NCBI RefSeq assembly: GCF_032062135.1
Contig: NC_092860.1
Location: 62,581,708-62,645,707 of the forward strand
DNA length: 64,000 bases
Reading direction: 5' to 3'
From: Pyxicephalus adspersus
Taxonomy: Eukaryota > Chordata > Amphibia > Anura > Pyxicephalidae
Shown: positions 22,628 through 35,616 of the stretch, in pieces
How positions within the stretch are numbered: position 1 is the stretch's first letter
How the letters are laid out: every line of letters begins with the position of its first letter
The notes under the pieces: model-generated
Told to the model about the DNA's origin: nothing
The model's input: only the letters and a program-made list of their open reading frames with translations
Database searches by the model: none
Program-made: the position numbers and the translations under genes

Positions 22628-23700
22628 GTGGCTAACCGATGGCTGGGTAGGAATTGTTCCATCCTCTCTTCCGGCCCAAGGGGAACCCGTGCTATGTCAG
22701 CGCCATCGGCGCCTAATATCAACATCATATCAACATGGGGACCAAAACCAAGGGGAGCCAGACGGCTAAGGATGCGGGTGGCAGTGGTGCCTAGTGCAGG
22801 ACCAGTGGATATTTTACATCTCAATGTTACAGTCTCAGCTGCGGCGCAAGATGAGATATTACAGGAGTGTTGCCTGCACACCGCACCACCACCGGATCCA
22901 ACTCCTCAGGTACCTTTATTTGAGGATTCCTCCTCTTTCTCTGCTCCAGGACCCCTTGATTCTCCTATAAGAAGCCCCTACCTCATGGGCTCTATAGAGG
23001 ACTTCTCCTTTCCCTGCTCACTATCACATATGGATGAAGAGGCATGGGACTGGAAAGCTCACTTAAGGGCCCTCTCCACTAAGCAAGATCTAAGCATTAG
23101 TATTGGAGGGCTTGTGGCTAGTTGTAAAGCTGAGTTCCAGGCCATTCAGAAATCCCTACAGCAAGTGACTAACACCACCACTGCCCTGCAATCTACCTGT
23201 GCTGAGCTTACCACCAGGGTGTCCTCTCATAGCGAAATACTGGAGCGTCATGAAGCACAAATTGGCACACTATTCTTGCTACATGATGATACAATTGCCG
23301 CAACAACATTTGCATCAGGGGAATACCTGAATCAGTTCCTAACTCAGAATTGGCCTCAGCAGTAAACACCATTTTTGCTAAGCTGTTACATGTTCCATCT
23401 GATGTGGACTTAGAAATTGATTGTGTACATAGAACTCTTGGTCCTCGCAGTAAGTATGCCCAACGCCCACGTAATGTCATCTGTAGAATTTATTTCTACT
23501 GCACTAAAGAGGACATTATGAGGAAAGCCTGGGAGGTCAATTCCATGAAATATGCAGGAGCAAACATTCAACTCCTATTTACATTGGACCTACGCAGGGC
23601 CCTTAAACTACTGTTACAGATCCTGAAAGAAAGATTTCCTACAGATGGGCCTATCCTTTCCATCTCATTATCCGAAAAGGAGGGAAGAACCACATCTTTG
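22628..23700 (+). pseudogene. Tx1-like L1 ORF1 (5' half of a near full-length element)
   Basis: The element seems to begin near 22622 (AGGGGCGTGGC). A frame from 22628 to 23365 carries a Ser/Pro-rich N-terminus and a coiled-coil-like middle (about 23030-23280). The conserved exit box is disrupted near 23300, and the frame resumes with NSELASAVNTIFAKLLHVPS at 23345 and CVHRTLGPRS near 23420, the RNA-recognition-like part. The C-terminal domain is recognisable to about 23680 (LRRALKLLLQILKERF). At least one frameshift breaks the protein. ORF2 follows in the same orientation. Confidence 0.75.
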
Positions 23701-24459
23701 GCCATCCTTCTGATTTACCTCAACTTCGTGAAGATTTGCATCTGCCACTGTTGGCCCTTCTGGACTGGCCTTCTACGATGCTACTCCATATTGAAGTCCT
23801 CCTGTGCCATCTTCTACACTGGCGACCTAACCACCTCTGTCTTCATTCTCTCTGGCGCTAGCCCCTGGCTCTCTGTCATCTACCAAAGAGCAATCATCAG
23901 TGGTTAATACTTCCTGAGCTCACCGTCTACCTTCCAAGCGTTGGAGTCTACCTATGTTTCTTCAGTCGTTCCTGATTTTGCTACTTTTTTGGAGATGTTT
24001 TTCCCGCTATTTTTTCTTCTTCTTTTTTGCTAGTATTTGGGCAGCTGCCCTTTGCTATGGCTACTAGGATCCTTATGGGGACCTTTCTGCGAGCATGTTG
24101 GAACTTTTTTCTTCTTTGAACAAGATAGGCGTTCTGCTGTTTTCGGAATTGAATTCCTGATGCCGCTATCCTTGCTCCCCGAATGTGGGGTTCCCTTTGA
24201 GTGGAACTGGACGGGTTCTGCTATTGGCTGACACTTTTCCCACATCACCTTAGTTGACGGGTTTTTGGGATAAACCCCCTTACCCCGGTTCCCGATTTAG
24301 GTTCCAAACCTGCAGACCTGAACTAGCCCATCCCGTCTGCTTGGTGCACAACTTCCCCTCTATCCCCTAGTGAAGCTTTTCCTTTCCCTCTTGGGACCTT
24401 CTAAACTCCCTCTTGTCCCCTCTCTCCCCCAATCCTATCACATCTTGCACGCCTGATTC

Positions 24460-27400
24460 TCGTAAATGTCTTCGCAACACCCTCAGCCCCAACCCCTTAG
24501 GGTTCGAACCGCTATTGTAAAGGGGCCTAACAGCCCTAATAAACGATCCCAACTACTTTACGCTCAACATAAGGCTAGAATTCATATCTTTATGCTCCAA
24601 CAAACCCATTTTCAAACTAACAAAATCCCACCCCTGCACAATAGGTAATATACCACTTGGTAGCATAGCTCCAACCCTGATGCCAAATCTGAAGGGGTTT
24701 CCGTGGCCTTCCACAAATCTCTCCCGATTCAGGTTGTCGACTCCCTCAGCGATTCCTATTTCTTAAGGTGACAATCTGGGGCAAACTGTATACAATAGCC
24801 TCCTTGTACTCTCCAAATCACCAGCCTCCTATGTTCTCCATCAAATATCTGGAGGCTCTTAAATGTTTTGCAGATGAATTATTATCATGGGGGCAACCTT
24901 AATTTTGACCCCCGCATAGACACCTCATTCGGCAAAACATCTGTGTCCTACTCTGAGCTGAACTCTTTCCGTGCTAAATTTTGCAAACTCAGGTTACTTG
25001 ATGTATGGTGCACTTTGCACCCTAACATTAGGGATTATACATTTTTCTCCCATCCACACAGGGTGTATTCCCATATGGATTATTTTGTTGGTTAGCAATC
25101 TCGCACTAGATTGGCACCCTCTCTCCACCATTGACTTCTGTCCCTGGTTGAATCATGCATCAGTTACTGTTACTTTCCACCTCCCCCAGGTGACCTCCCG
25201 TGGGTGGATGTGGTGGTGCAATGACTTATTGTTTAAGGACCCCGCTTGTGCCAGGGCAGTGGTTGACTCTATCACTAATTTTATACATGACCATTCCTCA
25301 GACTCAACTCCCCTCCCATTGCAATGGGAGGCATTGAAGGCTGAGGGGTGCTCATACAGCAAGGCTCACGGCTTAAAAAGATCAGATTGCAGGATATACA
25401 AACCACACAGACTTAAATCCAACACTTAGAGGTATTAAGCAAGCGAGCTCTGTCCCCTGATGTATATTTAGATACCGCAGCCAGAACTCATCTCTTAGAA
25501 CTGTATGACTTGGCACATCAGCGATACAGAAACCGTTTCCGTAAAATGGTGTATTAATACGGTGACAAATGCGGGAGACTTTTAGCCAAGGGGCTTCATC
25601 CTTGAGCTCTTATCACTTATGTCCCATCAATTCACACAGCTCAAGGAGACTTGACCTCTATCCCCCAGGATATACAGCAAATTTTCCATAAATACTATGC
25701 AGACCTGTATCAACTGTATCAACTGTGTCCGAACCCAGTAACTCCCCTGGTCCTCCAAAATGGCATTTGCGAGACAGCCCTCCCATTGTTAAGCCCCAAA
25801 GTCATGTCATCTCTAGAATCCCCAGTTACTGAGGAAGAGGTGGCAATAGCCATCAAATCTACTCTGGCATGGAAGAGCCCTGGCCCAGATGGGTTCACTC
25901 CAATGTTTTATAAGCTACATACTCTCAACCTGGCCTCTTTTTTGACAAAGGTTTTTTCTTCTATTTCTGATAACACTCCATTCCTGGCCCAAAGCCTAGA
26001 AGCCCATGTTACTATTCTCCCCAAGCCTGGGAAGGACCACACACTATGTTCCAATTATAGGCCCATATCTCTCATCAATGTTGATGTAAAACTGTTTTTT
26101 AAGATTATTGCCAACAGACTCACTAAACACATGCCTTTTTTAATACATAGAGATCAAGTAGGATTCATTCAAGGCTGAGAGGCAAGAGATAATACTATCA
26201 AAACCATCCTTCTAGTCCAACACGTCAAGGCATCTAAAACTCCTATGTGCCTTCTTTTGGTTGATGCCGAAAAGGCATTCGATAGGGTTAACTGGTCCTT
26301 TAGATATGCAGCTTTCCGTCAGGTGGGCCTGGGGCCTGGTATGGTTGCAAGGATAGCAGCTTTATACTCGTCCCCCTCAGCTAGAGTCTGAGTTAATGGC
26401 TTTTTGACAGACTCATTTCAGATAATGAATGGTACCAGGCAAGGTTGCCCTTTATCCCCTCTGCTCTATCCCCTGGCTATGGAACATTTGGCTGTAGCTT
26501 TACGGAATAACAAAGATGTCAGAGGGGTTAAAATTGGTGAGGATCAATACAAGATATCCTTATATGCTGACAACCTTCTGTTATATATCACCTCCCCGCA
26601 CTTCACTATAGCCTCAGTACTGAAAGAATTTGACAAGTTCAATACCTTTAGCAACTTTAAGGTAAAATGTTCTAAATCTGAAATTCTCAATGTTTCCTTA
26701 AATGCCTCACAGGAAACTTCCATTAGTGCCAATACTTCTTTCAGACTCTGTAAAGAAACTATTTTATACCTAGGTGTTTCTATAACCTCAGATCCCTGTA
26801 AATTATTTTCCTACAATTACTCCCTGTTGTGCAGTAAATTGTATGCAGTAAACAGATTTGCAAAATTATAATTCATTAACCCTTTCTTGCTTTGAGAGGC
26901 TTAATGCATTAAAAATGGACATCTTGCCCCATCTATTGTACATATTTCAATCCGTACCCATCTTCCTACCTACCACTTACCTGCGGAGAATACATTCCCT
27001 CCTTAGGTTTATTTTTATGGAAAGCTAGGCGTCCTTGCATAGCCTAGCGTATTTTAACGAAACCTAAACAGATGGGTGGGGTAGGGGCCCCAGATATAAT
27101 GCTGTACTATAGGGCATCAGTATTGGCCCGATTGGTTGATTGATTCTACAATAGAGGAAGAAAGAGTTGGGTTCAGTTGGAGGTATCCCTTTCTTCGATA
27201 GATTTGTGGTCTCTCCCTTGAGTAGATCGCCAATTCCTGCCCGACCTTACCTCCGATCCTATACATACCTGGGACAATCTCATTAGAAGGGGTAAAATAT
27301 CTAAACACCCTGGCCCCATGACACCACTTTTTGACAACATGGCCTTCCCCCCAACAATAGCATGTTTTTTAATTTGGACAGCGGTGGAACACCCCTGCCT

Positions 27401-28385
27401 TGGGGATGTCCTTCATAATGGCCATATCACACTCATGTCCTCCTTCCAACCCCAGACAGGAAGTAGGTTGGCTTTCTGGTTTGCATACAAGCAAATACAC
27501 TCTTATATCTCCTCGTTTTCAGATCCCCCTGCTTTATGCATTGGTATGACTAGCTTTGAGGCGGTTTTGAGGTCATCCACTCCCCCCTCTCATGTTATTT
27601 CCATACTTTATGAACTACTGAATCAGGAGGCAACCTTGGGCACCCCCACATATACACGTTGCTAAGAATCCGAATTGGGAGCGCCAGTGGAGGCTGACGA
27701 GTTGGAAAAATCCTTTACTCTGACACATAAACTCTCCCTCACCTGCAAAACTCAAGAACTTAATTATAAAATTCTGTCTCGGTGGTACCTCTGTCTGGTG
27801 GACCACCACTGAATATAGCCAGTAGAGTCAGACAGATGCTGGCGTTGTCTTATTCGGAGAGGCACCATGTTGCATGTGTGGTGGGAGTGTCCAACCATTT
27901 GCCGTTTCTGGGAAACTATCATTAAACTGTATAATGGATGCATAGGTTCTGATGTTCACAACAATCCCAAAGTAGCCCTTTTACCTATGATCCTGGGATC
28001 CATTAGATCTACCAAGAACGATATTCTTTGTCACTTTCTTACTGCGGCCAGAGCTCCTATACCTAGGTACTGGAGGCAAGTGACGACTCCATTAATTAAG
28101 GAATGGCTCACGGAAATTGAAAGAATCCGCCACAGGGAACAACTGGTCGCCGATGATGACGACAGGTTGGAACAGTTTATGATGCTCAAATCCGTACTTA
28201 CCTCTCATTTTAGGAAATCTCAATATTTTCGGGCTTTAGGGTTACATGGGTATCCTGGAACATTCTGGGGTTTACTCTCTGTATTTTGTCCCCCCCCAAT
28301 TTTGTGCAGCAGAACAAAACATGGCCATTTACTAAACTCGCACTGCAAAAAGCTTGTACTACTAGAGAAAAACATTTTTGACTGA
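24460..28385 (+). pseudogene. Tx1-like L1 ORF2 (endonuclease-reverse transcriptase), decayed
   Basis: This is the LINE enzyme that nicks DNA and primes reverse transcription. Blocks in order are the endonuclease start near 24500-24600 with LQQTHF, RDYTFFSHPHRVYSHMDYF near 25035-25090, and the RT entry from 25801 with PGPDGFTPMFYKL. NYRPISLINVDVKLFFKIIA lies near 26056, AEKAFDRVNW near 26270, GTRQGCPLSPLL near 26430, and the catalytic box near 26565. That box reads YADN instead of YADD, a loss of the second Asp. The C-terminal finger block HVWWECP is near 27870. Multiple stops split the frame (for example at 26176-26178). The copy ends in A/T-rich sequence near 28440. Near full-length (about 5.8 kb) but inactive. 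Confidence 0.85.
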
Positions 28386-28444
28386 CAATTCTTTAAAATG
28401 TGTTTTGGATTGTTGTTGCTGTTGTGTAAAAAAATATTATAAAC

Positions 28445-29145
28445 AAAACAGCAATTCAGGCCAAACTTAATGCTTTACATTCCCCAATAAATTTAAAAGA
28501 AATTGATCTAGAAATAAAAATTTTTAATTAAAGGAAAAACAGGCTGGACTATACAAGTTACCAGTACTGCATAATACTGCTCCTTAGAAAGACCTTTTGA
28601 ACAATATTCTCTTGCAACAGTCTCCCTCCCATATTCTTACATCATTCTAATCCTAAACTCAATAAAAACCGCTCAAAATAAAACCTTCCTCATACTGCTT
28701 AATTGCTCTAATTACCTAATACAGACTTTTAGGTAAAATAACATCTACTTGTATCGACCTTTTTTCTGCCTTTGCTCTTAACTACACACAAACTAGGTTT
28801 TGTCCAGAACAAACCTTTTCCCAATAGAATATGTTCTGCTATTGCCACCTCACCTTTTTCATCAAATAAAAACCATATGCATTTTAGTCCTAATGCTGAA
28901 AAGGTGAAAATGTTTAAAGTGCACTTCGGTTAATAACTATATCCTTCAACAATTTACTACAAATGGGGGCCGTTAATTTTCCGAACAAAGCATCAAACAA
29001 CACTGCTGTATTTATAATGACTGCATCTATGTCACATACCTATAGACAGATTATTAGTTATGCCTGTCTCCTCACCCCTTAACGATTATTCATATACATA
29101 AGGAGTTACTTTATGAAAGCATTCCCCAATACCCCCTTCTGTATT
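28445..29145. other. No recognisable gene
   Basis: AT-rich sequence with no coding motif or clear repeat ends. Confidence 0.4.
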
Positions 29146-29149
29146 TTAA

Positions 29150-29265
29150 CCTCCCTGGTGGTATGATGATTGATGATTTTTAAATGTAAAAGGGGTACAC
29201 TGAAAAATTCTTAGTATTTAAAATTTCCCACCCAGTCCCCCCTACCTTCGTAGCAGTCCCGCCCT
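29150..29265. mobile_element. piggyBac end fragment
   Basis: After TTAA at 29146-29149 the sequence reads CCTCCCTGGTGGTA, similar to the left end of the copy at 13753. No matching right end with TTAA is seen, so this is a truncated piece. Confidence 0.45.
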
Positions 29266-29291
29266 CAAACCTAAGAATCGCGAGCCAGGCT

Positions 29292-29337
29292 GTCGAATAG
29301 CTGTCGAATCGAATAGTGAGCTATTCAACCAACACTA
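29292..29337 (-). mobile_element. Orphan end of the hAT family found at 57325
   Basis: The complement reads TAGTGTTGGTTGAATAGCTC followed by ACTATTCGATTCGACAGC. It aligns closely with the left end of the hAT element at 57325. Only about 46 bases remain, so it is a broken terminus. Confidence 0.75.
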
Positions 29338-29453
29338 TTCCTGGACTCTGAAATGGTTACAATATTTTCCTAATCTTGATACTACTTACTTTTTTGGAGC
29401 CAACATTTTTCCATTTAAGGATAGCCTATGCGGCTTTCTGTTTCCACTCATTG

Positions 29454-29545
29454 GGTCTGATTTATTAAGGCTGTCCAAGACTAGAGAACATCTATCACAG
29501 ACTATCACGGGTGAACCTGGGTGATCCAGCAAACCTGGAATACAC
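29454..29545. repeat. Palindromic MITE, partial copy
   Basis: Contains GGTCTGATTTATTAAGGC and GAACCTGGGTGATCCAGC, the left half of the family complete at 36534-36757. Other copies are at 49554 and 51848. Confidence 0.75.
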
Positions 29546-31429
29546 AACCTGATACATTAACAGGCTGCTGTGTGATCCTCCTGATGTCCTACCAGGGCTT
29601 CATTTGCTGTTTTTCTCTCCATAGCTGGCTTGGTTAGTTGTAAGTACCAATTTGCCTGATTGTTTTTCTATATGTTTCCCTGTCTCTTAACAATACAATT
29701 TGTAGGGTTGTCATTACAATGTACATTGATATTTGCCTATATTTTGGGTATGTATTTGTTCCCATCACCAAACTATTATAGGTATGGCATTGATAATTAT
29801 TCTACTAATAATAAGGGATACTAATAGTTAGTATTTTCATGTTGGATACCTTGCAATATATTGTCACTTTCTGTAAAATCATGGTCCCTTTTTTTGGTCA
29901 AATGTCACAAGAAATATGCAGAAATAGGGGATATACCATTTATACACATACTGGAGATTTACATCCTTAGTGGCTCATACCATACTACATAGTTGAACAC
30001 CAACACTCATAGTAGAGATTTACATTCATTTTTTCTGGTGGGTGAATAACATAAGAGAATTTACTATCTTTTTGTAAGAACAAACTTTACCTGTATGTTA
30101 ACTTCTCCTCTACACATAACTATGTTTCCTATTTTATGATTCCTGGACAATATATATAAAAAATTCTATTCCACCTTTACCTAAGATTGAAACCTCCAAT
30201 CACAATGCTGCAGTTTCCGTTCTCTTATTGTTCATTTAATATATACTTTTTGCAATGTACATTTTGACTTGCTGCTTTACTCAAGATGATGATACTTTCA
30301 CCTATGGTTGGCATAATGTCATGATTGCAGAGTGTGGCTGGCTAAACAGTGCTAAAGTGCAGCAGAACAGATCAAAAAACTCATCTATCTAATTTAATTT
30401 TAAAAGCTGTTTTAGTTTTGGATAAAGGATAGTTAAAACCCTGTTTTGTGTGTGTAAATATCCTTTTTTGTGTGTGTGTGAAATATCCCTTTACTTTCTG
30501 TCCATGGGATGCAAGGACTACCAGAATCTCCGAAAATAAGCAGATTTCTCCTGTTAAACAGATAAACAGGTGTCCACTTTGAATGATGGCACCCAGACCT
30601 GAGACTGATTCATCTGAACTGGGATTCTGAGCCCTAAAAAATCTGAGCATCTGAGCAGCCTGTAATTGCAACCAACTTTCCTACCATGGATCTTCCTACA
30701 GTATCTACCCTGACCTAGCACAATCTACCCTGGTGGAAAGACATACTCTTCATCCTTACCAGCTATGCCTCCGCGGGAATGTCATCAGATACTGTTGATA
30801 TCTTTTCAAGCTTCTCTTTCAATTGCATGGTCCGAGTCCAGACACAGGAGGGTACTTCACAATGTTTTCAGGCCTTGGAGCTGCAACTTCCTGCCTCACA
30901 ATCTGTAGTCTCACCTCATCACTCTCCCTGATCTGATGTTGCTCCAGCCGTCTCCTCTTAACAGCCTGTTTTAGGATCACAAGTCTTCCAACTGAAATCT
31001 GATGAATGAGTTATGCATCTTTTGTGTTTTGGTCTATTTTTGCTGGCAGCTCCTGCCATCAGTCTTTTCAGCCTTGCAATCTCACTTTTTTTTTTACGGT
31101 TGACCTGGTTAATTTTTCTTCAGTTTATTGTGATAATATGTGTATACTGTTGACTCCCTCTGGATGGTTATGTTCCATAGTGTTCTCCCCTGCCTCTCCT
31201 TGAATCCCCCTTCACCCAATTTATCTAGGTTTCTTTCTGCTCTGGATGTTTTTCCTAAACTCTTCCTCCTTCTTCCTTCCACACTCCACTCCGCCCACCT
31301 CTTCCTATTTCTGATTTTTATTTCTGAAATTACAATGCCTCTGGGTACTGTATGATAAATGCTTATGGTCAGTTTGTTTTTTCCTATGTCCAGGGTTCAT
31401 TATGTGCACTACTTTATTCTTAATGTTTG
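29546..31429. other. No confident gene
   Basis: Short frames only. The part near 30640-31430 may be ORF1 or linker DNA of the L1 relic that follows, but no motif is clear. There is a GT-rich run near 30446-30480. Confidence 0.35.
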
Positions 31430-33920
31430 ATTAAAGGACTAAGTAACAATAGTTCCATTTGATTTTCCTTCTTTTGGTCTGGTTATGGCATGTTAACTGA
31501 TGACTGTAAATACCCAAGGCCTTAACTTGCCCACAAAAATAATTAGGGTGTTTAGCTATTTCCATTCCACTGAGATAGATGTGGCTTGTGTTCAGGTGAC
31601 CCATTTTTTTCAGCTTCTCACCACAAATATATGCACTCAAATTAACCTCAGGTATAATTCACCTCCGTACCCACCAAGCATAGAGGGGTTTTAATTGCAT
31701 TTCATAAGTGCACCCTGTAAATATTTACCAAACAGTTAGGTGACCCTGACACAGATTTTTGCTTCTACAAGGCTGCCTGCAAGATAGCCATTCTATCATA
31801 CTATGCTCCTAACTCCGCACAAGCCCCCTTTTTTAGCACTTATTGGGACATTGCAAAATAATATCAAAGGTACCCTAATTTGCTGCAGTGATGCAAATTT
31901 TTCTTCGAATCCCAAATTTAATTTATGTGCCAGCTCCTCCACAGCAGCTATACCTGTGACTGTATTCTGGCTCTGTATCATGCTTTTGAACACCAATTCA
32001 GATGGTCTAGAACAGGGGTGTCAAACTCAAATACACAGTGGGCCAAAATGAAAAATTAGGACAAAGTCATGGGCCAACCTTGATATTAAAAAAATATCTA
32101 CAATTGAGGAAGTTCGCTCAAAAATTTCAACAGAGGAGGGGGCGCTTGTGGGTCCTGACGCACCAGCAGAGCATTCTGGGATTTGTAGTTTTAGCCATGC
32201 ATGCACTGTCTATTGGCGGGCCAGCTTTAGTAGACATTGGGTATTTTCTTGCGGGCCAAATATAATTACAGTGCGGGCCGGAGTTTGACACCCCTGATCT
32301 AGACAGAAATTTTACTCCCAAAGCATTAAACCTGGCCCACACTTGGTCAATTGATCTAATGCTACTTTCTCAAAACATTTTATTCTATCTTGGAGCAATA
32401 TATGTTTATTGCTCTCAAGAGGTGGCGTTTCAGTGTGGAGATTCTGAAATGAATATTTCCACTAAATTTGACCCCTACTGCTACTGTCAGATACCTAGGG
32501 TTTGAATCTTTAGCCTCCCCCATCCCATGTCCTTTATATTTTAATAATTTTAGCCATAGAACTGACAGTCATACGTACTAACATTGACATTAGACGGGTT
32601 CCTTTAGATAATACCAACCAAAAAATCATGTTATTATGGATAATACCCTGTTATCTTTTACTTCCCTTGATTTATCTTACTAATTTGTGTTCCACCCTAT
32701 CCCCGTTTGCAGGTTTTTTTGAGTTTGCATATAAATGACACCCAAAAGCCTTGGGGTTGGGATGAATGAAATATCACTTTGTCCCCCTCCCCCGAACTTT
32801 TAAAAGCAATCCAGCCCTATTATGCCTTCCAATGGCCAGTCGCCATTCCCTACTTGGGAGTTTACATTAAACTGAAGCTAGCTTCTCAATACCAAGTGAA
32901 TTACCATCCTATTTTAGGTAACTGCCTGAGTTGCTTACGAAATGGGGTGCTCATTCTATCTCATGGATTGACAAAATCCATGCCCCTCAATGCCCTACCT
33001 CCCTAAATTGTTACATTTTTTGTTTCTGTGTCCGTTCCCATCCCCATTCCCAGTCATATTCTCTGCATGAACACGAAGGAAGAAATTTAATTTTCTATGC
33101 CAATCTAGCCTTTCAAGAGTTTTAGCCGAGTCCTCTATTTATCCAAATCCTCTGGTGGCTTTGTGGTTCTTACTCAGAAACTGTACGATGGGCCCTCTCC
33201 ACCTTAATGCCTTTGAGACTTATTGTCTCCAAAATCTGACCTCTGCTGGTCTGATATCACTATTTTATGTGATATTGACTTAAGCAGGGTCCCATAAACT
33301 GTCATATGTGCTGAAGTGGGAAGCTTATCTGGAGGGCTCCCTAGACTCTGAGGAATAGGTCCATATATAGCTTGCAATGGCCAAATGTTCTCTCAACAAG
33401 TGTTCTCCACATATGGTGGGATTGTCCCATAGTCAAACACTTTTGAATTGGAGTGTATAACCATTTGCAGTCAGTTTTACAGCTTATGTTGCAGAAAAAT
33501 CCTTGGGAAGCCCTAATGCACAGTACCGGAATTCCCCTTCCCAAAATTTATCATAAAAATTGTATTCCTTTGTTTTTATCTTTGTATAGGCAAACTGTAG
33601 CAGCAGCATACAAAAAGCCCTCTCTCTTTTTTGGAAGTTCTATGTCGAGTTACTGACACTATGGTTCTGGAAAGGATGACTGCTATATTACGTGTCTCCC
33701 TTCCAGCCTTTTTTTTTTTTTTAGAGTATAGTCTTCTTGGCTTCTTGGCAACACGGGAAATTGACCAAAGATTTTTGCATTTGGAGAGTCATAGGAATTT
33801 TCATGGGAGTTTGTTCCGCTAACAATCTAGTTCTCAGTACCCCTTTCTTGGTTCATTCTCTTCTTCTGAAATTTCATGGTTATGCTCACATAAGACACAA
33901 CTGAATAGGTATATCTTTAA
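31430..33920 (+). pseudogene. Deleted Tx1-like L1 ORF2 relic
   Basis: The left part reads VNTQGLNLPTKI near 31505 and HSTEIDVACVQVTHF near 31565-31605, the start of the L1 endonuclease. After a nested hAT MITE (32013-32296) there is a late RT segment near 32800-32900 (FQWPVAIPYLGVYIKL). Last come the C-terminal finger region near 33405-33440 and a tail with QTVAAAYKKPSLFF near 33590-33630. The RT core with its catalytic box is missing. A T-run lies near 33709-33722. This is a deeply decayed copy. Confidence 0.6.
32013..32296. mobile_element. hAT MITE
   Basis: Ends CAGGGGTGTCAAACTC (32013) and the complement of CAGGGGTGTCAAACTCCGGC ending at 32296. Flanks GTCTAGAA and ATCTAGAC agree at 6 of 8 positions. 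No coding capacity. It lies within the L1 relic. Confidence 0.85.
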
Positions 33921-34154
33921 TCCTTCAGCCCAGTGGTGTTGACATTGTGATAAAACTTGTGGGTCACAATGCAAAAAAACATTAAAGATGTATGTTTTTA
34001 AAACTAGAATGGTTTTAATTTAAAATAAAATTGAGATGTTTCTAGTTACCGTAACATACATGCACCAAATAAAAGTAAGGAAAAATCAGGAATCTCTGCA
34101 ATAGATACTTCTTGGATCAACTTCAGGGCCCTACATCTCCCCTGAGATGTTCCT

Positions 34155-34500
34155 GAGAAATTAGGGTTCACAGAAGGTAAGTGGCCAACTATGTGTGGCA
34201 GGGTAGCATGGTATGACAGGTATAGTTTTTCATATCTTGTGATGGTGCCGTAATGATGACATTTTAGGGGGAGTTAGCCACAAGAGTCCTGCACTTGCAA
34301 TTACATTTCCCTTTTCTTACAGAGTAATTGGGATTCATAGAAAGTAAGGGGATAGCTATGTGTGACAGGGTAGCATGATAAGATGGGTATAACATTTTAA
34401 TGGGGAAGGGGGAGACAAAAGAAGTTTCCCACTGGCTCCCACATTTCCAATTGACAACATCCCTCTGTTCCAGAGAAATTGGGGTTCACAGAATGTGTGT
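34155..34500. repeat. Diverged tandem repeat, about 160-base period
   Basis: The phrase AAATTAGGGTTCACAGAAGG near 34159 recurs as TAATTGGGATTCATAGAAAG near 34325, each followed by a GACAGGGTAGCATG-like block. A third partial start (AAATTGGGGTTCACAGAATG) is near 34477. Confidence 0.65.
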
Positions 34501-34818
34501 ATGTGTATATAACAGCCAGCTTGCCAGCCACTCAGTCCCTCGCACCGCAGCGTCTGCAGATTGGACTGAGTCAAGAGTCTAATATGTCCCCATTCTATTC
34601 AAAATTAAAAAGAAAAAGATTTTGCTTAGGGATGCCCTTTAAGCAATGATTTTTTTTATGCAATATCGCTACAACCTTGTTCATCTTTTATGAATGTGGA
34701 CTAAATCTGATATTTTGTAAAACCAAAACACTAACACGAGCTGCATATAATTGCTTAAAACAGGCAAATTGATGTGAGAATATGCCTACAAAATAAAAAA
34801 ATTATTTTTCAACTATAC

Positions 34819-35616
34819 CTGGTTTTTCCAAGTTTCCAAAATCCAAGGAATATTTCACAACATGATAATTGTTCCACACATAGAGCAAATTATCCCGAGG
34901 ATTATAATCCACAGCAGAGATGTATTGATAAGAGTTTGGAAAAGGTATGTCCACGTTTGAATCACTATTTTGTTCAGTAAAATAAACATAATCAATCTTG
35001 TTTCCAGTGGCTTCATTATCATCATCTTCATAAACAGATTTGACCACATATAATATTCCACAGATCATGAAGGCATTTGATGCAGATCTTTTATCATAAG
35101 CTGTATCCCAGGTTCCTTCAATCCTCAATGTGTAAGGATTCAGTTGGCTAATGACTATTTTACCATTATTTTGTTCTGTTGCATAGATCACCCATAGTCC
35201 ATTTTCATCCACTGCAAGATCAATATCTGATTTTCCACCCCATCTATATGGAGAGGTGTCATGATAATTGGCACTTGCGATAATGGCCTCTCCGCTTTTA
35301 ATTCTTGTTCTAAGATCAAACTTCACAATATTCCTGGTACGCTCCTTATTGAAAAATAATGCCCCATCATAAACAACAAAGCCTGTACCATCCACCCTAT
35401 GAGGAAGTTTATATGTGGTAGTTGGACGTCCAGCAATAAAGTCATCTTTGGAAGAATACTCAGTTAAGGTATCCGTTCTATATGGAGTCCAAGGCATATA
35501 GTATATTTTATCAGATGCCTGTAAGGGATCTTTGCACCAAGCACCCGACTGATGGTCAGATTCAAATAAATGTTCACTCTGGTAAACTCCCTTAAGAAAT
35601 CCAGGACATAGAAACA
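34819..35616 (-). CDS. ADGRL3: Olfactomedin-like domain exon of a latrophilin (ADGRL3-like)
   Basis: This is a 798-base internal exon of an adhesion GPCR. The minus-strand acceptor is a pyrimidine tract ending in AG at 35617-35618, and the donor is CCAG followed by GTATAG at 34817-34822. Both ends are in phase 1. The 266 codons are open throughout and read an olfactomedin-like domain with [79 protein letters not shown] and [19 protein letters not shown]. This five-bladed propeller is the extracellular part that binds FLRT and teneurin partners at synapses and cell contacts. Among the three vertebrate latrophilins, the segments [20 protein letters not shown] and [15 protein letters not shown] fit ADGRL3 best from memory. 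The lectin, hormone-receptor, GAIN and 7TM exons are not in this window. Just upstream, latrophilins have a small alternative exon (splice site A), which I could not locate. Confidence 0.93.

Noticed and set aside
22628..23365. A 245-codon host gene
   Set aside because: Its position, coiled coil and following frame match L1 ORF1, and ORF2 lies downstream.
24037..24231. Small open frame between L1 ORF1 and ORF2 as a separate gene
   Set aside because: It falls in the linker of the L1 and has no recognised motif or conservation evidence.
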